Assembly: GCF_900110255.1 (NCBI RefSeq)
Contig: NZ_FODD01000037.1
Span: 24,764-88,763, forward strand
DNA: 64,000 bases
DNA from: Actinacidiphila rubida
GTDB lineage: Bacteria; Actinomycetota; Actinomycetes; Streptomycetales; Streptomycetaceae
Direction of reading: 5' to 3'
Positions 55,728-64,000 of this stretch are shown here, in pieces. How positions within the stretch are numbered: the first letter of the stretch is position 1; each line of letters opens with the position of its first letter. A program made the translations under genes and the position numbers. The notes under the pieces are model-generated. The model searched no databases. It was given only the letters and a program-made list of their open reading frames with translations, and was not told the DNA's origin.

Positions 55728-57638
55728 TCAGACCAGGCTGTCCCGCCAAGCCTGGTGGAGACCGGCGAAACGGCCGTCGCCCGCGATGAGCTCGCCGGGC
55801 GTGCCGTCCTCCACGATGCGGCCGCCCTCCATGACCAGCACACGGTCGGCGATCTCCACGGTGGACAGGCGGTGGGCGATGATCACCGCCGTGCGGCCGG
55901 TGAGCACGGTGTGCATGGCGTGCTGCACGGCCCGTTCGCCGGGGACGTCGAGCGACGACGTGGCCTCGTCGAGGATCAGCACCGCGGGGTCGGCCAGCAA
56001 CGCGCGCGCGAAGGCGACGAGTTGGCGCTGCCCGGCCGAGATGCGGCCGCCGCGCTTGCGGACGTCGGTGTCGTAGCCGTCCGGGAGCGCCGCGATGAAG
56101 TCATGCGCGCCGATGGCCTTGGCGGCCGCCTCGACCTCCTCACGGGTGGCGTCCGGGCGGCCGATGGCGATGTTCTCGGCGACCGTCCCGGAGAACAGGA
56201 ACGCCTCCTGCGTCACCATGACCACGCCCCGGCGCAGGTCCGCCGTGGCCAGGTCGCGCAGTTCCACGCCGTCCAGCACCACCCGGCCGCTGGTCGGGTC
56301 GTAGAACCGGGCCAGCAGCTTGGCGAGGGTGGACTTGCCGGCCCCGGTCGCGCCGACGACCGCGACGGTCTGCCCGGCCGGCATCCGCAGGTCGAACGAG
56401 GGCAGCACCTCGCCGCCGGTCCGGTAGGCGAACCGGACCCCCTCGAAGGCGACCTCGCGGCCGGGGATGCCGCCGGCCGGCTCGGGCAGCGGCCGCGGCT
56501 CGGCCGGTTCCGGAACGGCGGGCGCCTGCGCGAGCAGCCCGGCGATCTTCTCCAGCGACGCGGCCGCCGACTGGTAGGAGTTGAGGAACATGCCCAGCCG
56601 GTCGATGGGGTCGTACAGCCGCCGCAGGTAGAGCACGAAGGCGGCGAGCACGCCCAGCGCCATGCCGCCCTCGGCCACCCGGTAGGCGCCCCACAGCACG
56701 ATCCCCGCGATGGTGACGTTGGCGATCAGCCGGGAGCCGACGACGTAGCGGGCCATCTCCAGGATCGCGTCGCCGTTCGCCCGCTCGTGACGGTGGTTGA
56801 GCTCCCCGAACGCGTCGTCGTTGGGCTCCTCGCGGCGGAACGCCTTGACCGGGCGGATGCCGTTCATGGTCTCGGTGAACTTCACGATGACCGCGGCGAC
56901 GGCCGTGGACCGCTTGCGGTACGCGACCATCGAGCGCTTCTGGAAGACCCGGATCGCCCAGTACAGCGGGACGTAGCTCACCAGGGTGGCCAGGGCGAGC
57001 TTCCAGTCGAGGAACATCAGCAGCGCGGTGATGTACACCGCGGACAGCACCACCCCGACCAGTTCCTCCAGGCCGTCGGTGAGCAGTTCCCTGATCGACT
57101 CGACGTCCGAGGTGGCGCGGGCGATCAGCCGGCCGGAGGTGTAGCGCTCGTGGAAGTCCAGGCTGAGCGACTGGGCGTGGCGGAAGATCCGCCCGCGCAG
57201 GTCGATCAGCACGTCCTGGCTGACCCGGGCGGCCACCCGGATGAAGGCGCGCTGCAGCACCCCGGAGGCGACGCCGCAGGCCAGGTAGCCGAGCGCGACG
57301 GCGATCAGCGCGCCGTGCTGCCCCTGCCGCACCTGCGGGATGGCGTTGTCGATGGCGTAGGCGACGAGCAGCGGCCCGGCCTGCACGGCCGCCTGCTGCA
57401 CCAGCAGCAGCACGGACGCGGTCCACGCCCGGCGGCGGTGCGGGGCGAGCAGCGAGCGCAGCAGCGCGATCTGGGCGTTCCTCGGCGCGGGCAGCACGTC
57501 CTGGTCGAACGGGTCGGGCGCGGCGCCGGGCGCGGCACCGGTGCCCGGGACGGGTGCGGCCCGGTCGTCCGCGACGGCGGTGCCGCACGGCGGCCGCGGC
57601 TCCAGGGCCTGTTCGGGCTGGTCGGCCACGGAGGTCAT
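55728..57638 (-). CDS. ABC exporter half-transporter (second subunit)
   Basis: A 636-residue fusion of a six-helix membrane domain (about residues 65-345) and an ATPase domain (about 390-630). Motifs: Walker A GATGAGKST, signature ISAGQRQLVAFARAL (ISAGQ instead of LSGGQ), Walker B AVLILDEATSSLD, H-loop IAHRLST. The Glu after Walker B Asp is present, so this site can hydrolyse ATP. The start overlaps the stop of the first subunit (ATGA), so the two probably form a heterodimeric exporter of drugs, lipids or peptides. Confidence 0.92.
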   Translation of the reverse strand: MTSVADQPEQALEPRPPCGTAVADDRAAPVPGTGAAPGAAPDPFDQDVLPAPRNAQIALLRSLLAPHRRRAWTASVLLLVQQAAVQAGPLLVAYAIDNAIPQVRQGQHGALIAVALGYLACGVASGVLQRAFIRVAARVSQDVLIDLRGRIFRHAQSLSLDFHERYTSGRLIARATSDVESIRELLTDGLEELVGVVLSAVYITALLMFLDWKLALATLVSYVPLYWAIRVFQKRSMVAYRKRSTAVAAVIVKFTETMNGIRPVKAFRREEPNDDAFGELNHRHERANGDAILEMARYVVGSRLIANVTIAGIVLWGAYRVAEGGMALGVLAAFVLYLRRLYDPIDRLGMFLNSYQSAAASLEKIAGLLAQAPAVPEPAEPRPLPEPAGGIPGREVAFEGVRFAYRTGGEVLPSFDLRMPAGQTVAVVGATGAGKSTLAKLLARFYDPTSGRVVLDGVELRDLATADLRRGVVMVTQEAFLFSGTVAENIAIGRPDATREEVEAAAKAIGAHDFIAALPDGYDTDVRKRGGRISAGQRQLVAFARALLADPAVLILDEATSSLDVPGERAVQHAMHTVLTGRTAVIIAHRLSTVEIADRVLVMEGGRIVEDGTPGELIAGDGRFAGLHQAWRDSLV

Positions 57639-59611
57639 CGGGCCTCGCTCCTCTCCAGGCCGGCGGCCTCGTGCCGGCGGTCGTCGTGCGCGCCGCCCCG
57701 CGGGTGCTCCCGCGGGTCGCCGTGCGGGTCGCCGTGCGGATCACGGTCCAGGTCGTCACGCGGGTCGTCGTGGGCATCGTCGCGCGAGGCGCCGTGCGGA
57801 TCGCGCTCGCCGCCGTCCCCTCCCGCGTCCCCGTCCCGTCCCGCGTCGCCGGACATCAGGTAGCGGTACTCGGCGCTGTCCCGCAGCAGTTCGGCGTGCG
57901 TGCCGACCGCGGTGACGCGCCCGCCGGACATGAGCGCGACGCGGTCGGCGAGCAGCACCGTCGACGGCCGGTGGGCGACGACCAGCGCCGTGGTGTGCCG
58001 CAGCACCTCGCGCAGCGCGGCCTCGACCAGTGCCTCGGTGTGCACGTCGAGCGCGGACAGCGGGTCGTCGAGGACGAGGAAGCGGGGACTGCCGACGACC
58101 GCGCGGGCCAGCGCGAGGCGCTGCCGCTGGCCGCCGGACAGGCTCAGCCCCTGCTCGCCGACCTGGGTGTCGAGCCCCTGGGGCAGCCGCTGCACGAAGT
58201 CGCACTGGGCGATCGCCAGGGCGCGGCGCACCTCTTCCTCGCCTGCGCCGCCGGGTCCCGCGCCCATCGCCACGTTCTCCCGGACCGTGGCGGAGAAGAG
58301 CGTGGCCTCCTCGAAGGCGACCGCGACCAGTTCGCGGACCCGGTCCACCGGCAGTTCGCCGATGTCCGCGCCGTCCAGGGTGATCCGGCCGCCGGTGACG
58401 TCGTGCAGGCGCGGCAGCAGCGCGGTGAGCGTGGTCTTGCCGCAGCCGGTCGCGCCGACGAGGGCCATCGTCTCGCCGGTGCGGATGTGCAGGTCGACGC
58501 CGGTGAGCAGGTCCGGGGTGCCGGCCGGGGCGTCGGGGTAGCGGAACCGGACGCCCTCCATCCGCAGGCCGTCGTCCCGCGGGTCGGTCCGCCGTCCGTC
58601 GGTGTCCGCCTGGGGTGTGTCCATCACCTCGAAGTACCGGTCGGCGGCGGTGCCGGCCTCGTTGCTCATGGCGAGCAGGAAGCCGATGGACTCCACCGGC
58701 CAGCGCAGCGCGAGGGCCGTGGACAGGAACGCGACCAGGGTGCCGGCCGACAGCTTGTCGTCGGAGACCTGGAGGACGCCGACGACCAGCGCCGCGCCGA
58801 TGGCCAGTTCGGGCAGCGTCATGATGACGGCCCAGATGTCGGAGAGCAGCCGCGCCTTGCGCATCTCGGTGTGCCACAGGCCCTGCGCCTGGTCGCGGAA
58901 CGCCCGGGCCTGGCTGCGGTGCCGCCCGAACGCCTTGACGATCCGGATGCCGAGCACCGACTCCTCGATGACGGTGGCCAGGTCGCCTGCCTGGTCCTGG
59001 GCCCTGCGGGCGGCCAGCGCGTAGCGCGCCTCGAAGTACGAGCAGAGGATCATCAGCGGCACGACCGGCACCAGCAGCACCAGGCCGAGCAGCCAGGACT
59101 GGACGAACAGGATCCCGAAGCCGATCAGCACGGTGGCCGCGTTGACGACGAGGAAGACCAGCGGGAAGGCCAGGAACATCCGCAGGATCTGGAGGTCCAT
59201 GGTGGCGCGGGAGAGCAGCTGACCGGACGCCCACCGGTCGTGGAAGTCCACCGGCAGCCGCTGCAGGTGCCGGTAGAGGGCGGCCCGCATGGAGGCCTCG
59301 ACACCGGCGAGCGGGCGCGCCACCAGCCAGCGGCGCACCCCGAAGAGCCCGGCCTCCAGCAGGCCCAGGAGCAGGACGAGGCCGCCGCCGAGCCACACCC
59401 CGCCCGGGTCGTGGTCGGTGACCGGCCCGTCGACCATCCACTTCAGCACCAGCGGGATGAGCAGGGACATGCAGGAGGCGACCACCGCGACGACCGCGGA
59501 GAAGCCGAGTCTGAGCCGGACCGGTCTGACGTACGGCCACAGCCGCATCAGCGACCGGGAGGAGGATCGGTGGGGCGCGGGGGGCGCGGGGTCAGGGACG
59601 GCGGCAGGCAT
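57635..59611 (-). CDS. ABC exporter half-transporter (first subunit) with Asp/His-rich tail
   Basis: About 658 residues: six membrane helices (about 25-310), then an ATPase with Walker A GATGCGKTT, signature LSGGQRQRLALARA, Walker B FLVLDDPLSALD and AHRPST as H-loop. The residue after the Walker B Asp is Asp rather than Glu, marking a probable degenerate site, as is usual in one partner of heterodimeric exporters. The last 70 residues are a charged tail of repeated Asp-Pro-His-Gly (DPHGDPHGDP) and DD units. ATG 59611 is chosen over GTG 59617; TAGGGT lies nine bases upstream. Confidence 0.91.
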   Translation of the reverse strand: MPAAVPDPAPPAPHRSSSRSLMRLWPYVRPVRLRLGFSAVVAVVASCMSLLIPLVLKWMVDGPVTDHDPGGVWLGGGLVLLLGLLEAGLFGVRRWLVARPLAGVEASMRAALYRHLQRLPVDFHDRWASGQLLSRATMDLQILRMFLAFPLVFLVVNAATVLIGFGILFVQSWLLGLVLLVPVVPLMILCSYFEARYALAARRAQDQAGDLATVIEESVLGIRIVKAFGRHRSQARAFRDQAQGLWHTEMRKARLLSDIWAVIMTLPELAIGAALVVGVLQVSDDKLSAGTLVAFLSTALALRWPVESIGFLLAMSNEAGTAADRYFEVMDTPQADTDGRRTDPRDDGLRMEGVRFRYPDAPAGTPDLLTGVDLHIRTGETMALVGATGCGKTTLTALLPRLHDVTGGRITLDGADIGELPVDRVRELVAVAFEEATLFSATVRENVAMGAGPGGAGEEEVRRALAIAQCDFVQRLPQGLDTQVGEQGLSLSGGQRQRLALARAVVGSPRFLVLDDPLSALDVHTEALVEAALREVLRHTTALVVAHRPSTVLLADRVALMSGGRVTAVGTHAELLRDSAEYRYLMSGDAGRDGDAGGDGGERDPHGASRDDAHDDPRDDLDRDPHGDPHGDPREHPRGGAHDDRRHEAAGLERSEAR

Positions 59612-59848
59612 CACCACACGACCCTAAGCGGGGCCGGTGACAGCCCTCACCTGGTTTTCGCTGCTGGCGTGAGGACGGCGCGAAAGCGCTGCCACGGCGT
59701 CGGGCCGCCGACCCGCTCCCCCGGGGCGGCCCGGATGTCCCAACGGACTTGCCGGCGCAGACATCTGGCACCCCGTCACCTCATGGAAATATCCTCCGTC
59801 TGCCCAGTGGCAGTCGGAAGAAGCTGCCACGTTGCCCGCGGAGCACGC

Positions 59849-60988
59849 ATGGCCATGCACGAGCACGAGGTCGACCGCCGCACGCTGTTCAGAGTCGGCC
59901 TGGGTACGGCGGTCGCCGCCGTGGTCGGGACGGAACTGGCGTTCCCGGCGGTCGCCGGCGCGACCCCGTCCCCTGAATTTCCCTGGATCATCGACTGCGA
60001 CACCTGGGGAGCCCGCCCGCCGTCCAGCCCCATCCAGATCACCGGCAACACCACCAACAAGATCATCCTGCACCACATGGCGTTCCCCAACGTCACGGAC
60101 TACTCCCGCGAGCACGCCGTCCAGCTGGCCAAGGACTGCCAGAACCTGCACATGGACACCAACGGCTGGGCGGACACCGGCCAGCACTTCACCGTCAGCC
60201 GCGGCGGCTACGTCCTCGAAGGCCGCCACCGCAGCCTGGAAACCCTCGACGCCGGCCAGCACCAGGTCATCTCCGCCCACTGCCCGGGCGAGAACGGCAA
60301 CGCCATCGGCATCGAGAACGAGGGCACCTACATCACGGAGACCCCGCCGCAGGCGCTGCTCGACTCCCTGGTCGACCTGTGCGTCGCGGTCTGCCGGCAG
60401 TTCCGCCTCAACGCCTGGGACATCTTCGGCCACTGGGACTTCCGGCTGGGCACCGACTGCCCGGGCATCGCCTTCTACGCCGAGTTCCCGCAGATCCGCT
60501 CCCGGGTCCTGAAGGCCATGGGCGTCCCCGCATCGGCCGCGCCCGCGCGCCGCTGGCCGGACATCTGGCGGTTCGTCGACAGCCAGGTGGTGCAGGTCGC
60601 GCAGTACCTGCTGGTGAACGCCGGCTACACCGACCTGGCGGTCAACGGTGTCTTCGGCACCGACATGAACGTGATCGTGGCGGACTTCCAGACCACGCAC
60701 GGCATCCCGGTCACCGCGGACGCCACGTTCGACACCGCCACCTGGGAGGCGCTGGCGCCGGTGCTGGACAAGGACGCCTCGGGGCTGCCGGTCGAGGCCG
60801 TCCAGTACCTGCTGACGATCAAGGGCTACGCCGACACGGTGAGCATCACCGGCGCGTACGACCACGCGACCATGAAGGCCGTCCAGGACATGCAGCGCCT
60901 CCACGGCCTGCCGCCCAACGGCAAGGTCGACCTCAGCACCTGGTGCGCGGTCGTCGGCGGCACCGTCCGCGAGGCGTTCGGCGCCTGA
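59849..60988 (+). CDS. Secreted N-acetylmuramoyl-L-alanine amidase with peptidoglycan-binding repeats
   Basis: A 379-residue exported enzyme. The N-terminus has a twin-arginine style signal (DRRTLFRVGLGTAVAAVVG). The amidase_2/PGRP domain (about 50-230) has zinc ligands expected at LHHMAF and in GHWDFRLGTDCPG, with GIENEGTY as the conserved core. Two peptidoglycan-binding repeats follow (about 240-305 and 310-375), with VAQYLLVNAGYTDLAVNGVFG and VQYLLTIKGYADTVSITGAYD. It should cleave the stem peptide from glycan strands. ATG 59849 has GGAG five bases upstream. Its own terminator follows. Confidence 0.9.
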   Translation: MAMHEHEVDRRTLFRVGLGTAVAAVVGTELAFPAVAGATPSPEFPWIIDCDTWGARPPSSPIQITGNTTNKIILHHMAFPNVTDYSREHAVQLAKDCQNLHMDTNGWADTGQHFTVSRGGYVLEGRHRSLETLDAGQHQVISAHCPGENGNAIGIENEGTYITETPPQALLDSLVDLCVAVCRQFRLNAWDIFGHWDFRLGTDCPGIAFYAEFPQIRSRVLKAMGVPASAAPARRWPDIWRFVDSQVVQVAQYLLVNAGYTDLAVNGVFGTDMNVIVADFQTTHGIPVTADATFDTATWEALAPVLDKDASGLPVEAVQYLLTIKGYADTVSITGAYDHATMKAVQDMQRLHGLPPNGKVDLSTWCAVVGGTVREAFGA

Positions 60989-61582
60989 CCTCCCGCCCGC
61001 ACCGCGCGTTTCCCGCTCCCCGGCGCCCGGCCGGCCCCTGCGACAGGGGGCCGGCCGGGCGTCGTCGTGGTCCCGGCCCGGCGGCCCTCGGGGCAGCCGG
61101 CGGTGCGCGGTGCGCGGTGCGGCGATGGTGAACACCCGCCGGCAGCAGGGGAAAGCGCTTCCGCGACGGGCAAAGAGGCACCCGGCAGCAGGCAAAGGAT
61201 CCAGCCGGGCCGCATCGACGGAGTTCGGCCACGCGTCTCACGGGTCGAGTTGACACGCGAGGCCCCGGGAGTCCCCGCGAGAGCGTCGACGCGCACCGGT
61301 ATGTCAGGGAACGCCCCGATCATTTCTTTGCTTCGCCGCAACACGGCGCACACATCCGCCCGCTATGCGGAAGCGGGCGACCGGACACCGAACCGGTTTC
61401 GGCCAATTCACAGCCACGGGTCTGGCATGAACAGGTAAAGAGTGTCACTCTGTGGCCCGTCCCACAGCACGGCAGCCCCACCGCTGTGCCCGCAACACCC
61501 AGCTCTACCGGGCAGCCCACCATCCCCATCTGCCCGGACTGTCCCGGCCGCCACGCGCGGCCGCCGCAGAAGGAGTCCAGGA
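60989..61582 (+). other. Gap before the metalloprotease gene
   Basis: No gene. It contains the amidase terminator (61024-61061), two CGGCAGCAGG units (61139-61148 and 61182-61191), and a 13-bp palindrome AGAGTGTCACTCT at 61439-61451, about 130 bp before the protease start, which may be an operator. The promoter itself was not resolved. AGGAG at 61571-61575 is the protease ribosome-binding site. Confidence 0.55.
61024..61061 (+). terminator. Terminator of the amidase gene
   Basis: CGCCCGGCCGGCCCC (61024-61038) and GGGGCCGGCCGGGCG (61047-61061) are perfectly complementary (15 bp, 8-nt loop), 36 bp after the stop codon. No U-tract. Confidence 0.85.
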
Positions 61583-64000
61583 GTGCGCAGATCCCCCCGC
61601 ACGAAGACCGCGGCCGGAGTGCTGATCGCCGGCGCCGCGATGGTCGCCGTGGCGCTTCCCGCCACCGCGTCGGCACATTCCGCGTCGGGCGACGGCGGTT
61701 CGGCCGCCGCCACCACGGCCGCGTCCCACGCGCAGCCGCGCCCCGGCGCCCTGCCCCTCGCGCTGTCCCCGGCGCAGCACGCCTCGCTGCTGTCCCAGGC
61801 GCGGACGTCGGCCGCGGCCACCGCGTCCTCGCTCCACCTGGGAGCGAAGGAGAAGCTGGTCGTCAAGGACGTCGTCAAGGACGAGGACGGCACCACGCAC
61901 ACCCGCTACGAGCGCACCTACGACGGCCTGCCGGTCCTCGGCGGCGACCTCGTGGTGCACCAGAGCGCGTCGGGCGCCACCACCGGTGTCGACAAGGCCA
62001 CCAACGCCTCGGTGGCGGTGGCCGGCACGACCGCCGCCAGGAGCGCCGCCTCGGCGCAGTCCTTCGCGCTGTCCCGCGCGAAGGCGGACGGCGCGGCCTC
62101 CCCGAAGGCCGCCGCCGCGCCCCGCAAGGTCGTCTGGGCCGCGAACGGCGTCCCGGTCCTCGCCTGGGAGTCGGTGGTCGGAGGCGTCCAGGACGACGGC
62201 ACCCCGAACCAGCTGCACGTCGTCACCGACGCCACCACGGGCGCGAAGCTCTTCGAGTACCAGGGCATCGAGACCGGCGTCGGCAACAGCGAGTACAGCG
62301 GCCAGGTGAACATCACCACCACGCTGTCGGGCAGCACCTACCAGCTGACCGACAACACCCGCGGCGGCCACAAGACGTACAACCTCAGCCACGGCACGTC
62401 CGGCACGGGCACGCTGTTCACCGACGCCGACGACACGTGGGGCGACGGGAACGGCGCGACCGCGCAGACGGCGGGCGTGGACGCCGCCTACGGCGCCCAG
62501 GAGACCTGGGACTACTACAAGAACACCTTCGGCCGGAACGGCATAGCCAACGACGGCCGCGCCGCGTACTCCCGCACCCACTACGGCAACAGCTACGTGA
62601 ACGCCTTCTGGGACGACTCCTGCTTCTGCATGACCTACGGCGACGGCAGCGGCAACGCCCACCCGCTGACCGCGCTGGACGTGGCCGGCCACGAGATGAG
62701 CCACGGCGTCACCGCCAACTCCGCCGGCCTGAACTACTCCGGCGAATCCGGCGGCCTGAACGAGGCGACCTCGGACATCATGGGCACCGGCGTGGAGTTC
62801 TACGCCAACAACTCCGCCGACCCGGGTGACTACCTCATCGGCGAGAAGATCGACATCAACGGCGACGGCACGCCGCTGCGCTACATGGACCAGCCGAGCA
62901 AGGACGGCGGCTCCAAGGACTACTGGGACTCCAGCCTCGGCGGTCTGGACGTCCACTACTCCTCGGGCCCGGCGAACCACTTCTTCTACCTGCTCTCCGA
63001 GGGCAGCGGCGCCAAGGTCATCGGCGGGGTGAGCTACAACAGCCCGACCAAGGACGGCCTGTCGGTGCCCGGCATCGGCCGGGACAACGCCCTCAAGCTC
63101 TGGTACAAGTCGCTGACCGAGCGCTTCACCTCCACCACCAACTACGCCGCCGCGCGCACGCAGTCGCTGCAGGCCGCGGCCGACCTGTGGGGTGCGGGCA
63201 GCGCCACGTACAACACCGTCGCCAACACCTGGGCGGCGATCGGCGTCGGCAGCCGCGTCAGCACCTCCGCGGTGACGGTGACGCAGCCGGCCAACCAGTC
63301 CACGGTGGTGAACACCGCGGCCAGCCTGCAGATCCAGGCCAGCTCCACCAACGGCGGCGCGCTGACCTACTCGGCCACCGGCCTGCCGGCCGGCCTGTCG
63401 ATCAGCGCCTCGACCGGCCTGATCTCGGGCACCCCGACCGCCACCGGCACCTCGTCGGTCACCGTCACGGCCAAGGACTCCACGAACGCCACCGGCTCGG
63501 CGACGTTCACCTGGACGGTCACCGGCTCGGGCGGCGGCGGCTGCACCGCCGCACAGCTGCTGGGCAACCCGGGCTTCGAGACGGGCACGGCCGCGCCGTG
63601 GACCGCCTCCAGCGGCGTGATCGACAACAGCACCGGTGAGGCCGCCCACAGCGGCTCGTGGAAGGCGTGGCTGAACGGCTACGGCACCACCCACACCGAC
63701 ACGCTGTCCCAGTCGGTGACCGTGCCGGCGTCCTGCACCACCGCCACCCTCACCTTCTACCTGCACATCGACACGGCCGAGACCACCACCACGACCGCGT
63801 ACGACAAGCTGACGCTGACCGCCGGCTCGACGACGCTGGCCACCTACTCCAACCTCAACAAGAACACCGGCTACGCCCAGAAGTCGGTGAACCTGTCCTC
63901 CTACGCCGGCCAGACGGTGACCCTGAAGTTCACCGGCACCGAGGACTCCAGCCTCCAGACCTCGTTCGTCATCGACGACACCGCGGTCAACGTGAGCTGA
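61583..64000 (+). CDS. Secreted M4 (thermolysin-like) metalloprotease with C-terminal Ig and sandwich domains
   Basis: An 805-residue pre-pro-protease. Signal peptide (VRRSPRTKTAAGVLIAGAA, cleavage near ATASA), FTP/PepSY propeptide (about 40-225), M4 catalytic domain (about 235-555) with the zinc motif HEMSH (His370, Glu371, His374) and third ligand Glu394 in LNEATSD, then a putative Ig domain (about 565-650; TYSATGLPAGLSIS) and a jelly-roll domain (LLGNPGFETG to the end). Ca-dependent extracellular protein digestion is expected. GTG 61583 has AGGAG seven bases upstream. The TGA is the last codon of the window, so the gene is complete. Confidence 0.94.
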   Translation: MRRSPRTKTAAGVLIAGAAMVAVALPATASAHSASGDGGSAAATTAASHAQPRPGALPLALSPAQHASLLSQARTSAAATASSLHLGAKEKLVVKDVVKDEDGTTHTRYERTYDGLPVLGGDLVVHQSASGATTGVDKATNASVAVAGTTAARSAASAQSFALSRAKADGAASPKAAAAPRKVVWAANGVPVLAWESVVGGVQDDGTPNQLHVVTDATTGAKLFEYQGIETGVGNSEYSGQVNITTTLSGSTYQLTDNTRGGHKTYNLSHGTSGTGTLFTDADDTWGDGNGATAQTAGVDAAYGAQETWDYYKNTFGRNGIANDGRAAYSRTHYGNSYVNAFWDDSCFCMTYGDGSGNAHPLTALDVAGHEMSHGVTANSAGLNYSGESGGLNEATSDIMGTGVEFYANNSADPGDYLIGEKIDINGDGTPLRYMDQPSKDGGSKDYWDSSLGGLDVHYSSGPANHFFYLLSEGSGAKVIGGVSYNSPTKDGLSVPGIGRDNALKLWYKSLTERFTSTTNYAAARTQSLQAAADLWGAGSATYNTVANTWAAIGVGSRVSTSAVTVTQPANQSTVVNTAASLQIQASSTNGGALTYSATGLPAGLSISASTGLISGTPTATGTSSVTVTAKDSTNATGSATFTWTVTGSGGGGCTAAQLLGNPGFETGTAAPWTASSGVIDNSTGEAAHSGSWKAWLNGYGTTHTDTLSQSVTVPASCTTATLTFYLHIDTAETTTTTAYDKLTLTAGSTTLATYSNLNKNTGYAQKSVNLSSYAGQTVTLKFTGTEDSSLQTSFVIDDTAVNVS

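Overview
The window is a high-GC actinobacterial chromosome segment, almost certainly Streptomyces or a close relative (Kitasatospora, Streptacidiphilus). The evidence is third-position GC bias throughout, many GTG starts, frequent 4-bp ATGA/GTGA gene overlaps, several apparently leaderless genes, a 6C-type small RNA, a Streptomyces-style glycine riboswitch, and Streptomyces gene neighbourhoods. From memory, the order gatCAB / GGDEF-EAL / ligA / metE-like / mnmA / cysteine desulfurase / opp / gcvT-gcvH-glyA-sdaA resembles a conserved core region of S. coelicolor. No phage, insertion sequence, integrase, CRISPR array, tRNA or rRNA was seen. Most of the window is core genome; novelty lies in intergenic structure and a few odd proteins.

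Layout. 1-8.2 kb: a sorbosone/glucose dehydrogenase-like lipoprotein, a 535-bp nested inverted repeat, a large ATPase-LuxR regulator translationally coupled to a 75-residue protein, and an MMPL exporter. 8.3-17.8 kb, minus strand: gatC-gatA-small membrane protein-gatB, a membrane GGDEF-EAL protein, ligA, and a half-size MetE-like protein. 17.9-24 kb: a PIG-V-type glycosyltransferase, the overlapping chain mnmA-LOG-SDR, and divergently a thioesterase and a cysteine desulfurase (probable sulfur donor for MnmA). 24-24.4 kb: a second inverted repeat of the same family. 24.4-30.6 kb: an oligopeptide ABC importer in the order C-A-B-D-F with an RNA hairpin between A and B.

30.8-40 kb: a DUF885 protein, two SseB paralogues on the minus strand, and a plus-strand serine/glycine operon behind a tandem glycine riboswitch (gcvT-gcvH-glyA-sdaA), followed by map and a small divergent HTH protein. 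Riboswitch, glycine cleavage, SHMT, serine dehydratase and SseB form a coherent C1/serine block. 40.3-47.9 kb: a secreted nuclease, a quinone-oxidoreductase-like enzyme, a LuxR protein carrying a degenerate histidine-kinase module, a GtrA protein whose frame runs antisense into that gene, a 6C small RNA, an RsbW-like ATPase, and an enoyl-CoA hydratase.

47.9-64 kb: envelope and secretion genes. Two L,D-transpeptidase lipoproteins flank an aquaglyceroporin; then come glgX, an MFS exporter with a DasR-like operator over its promoter, a heterodimeric ABC exporter, a Tat-type amidase with two peptidoglycan-binding repeats, and an M4 metalloprotease that ends on the last base.
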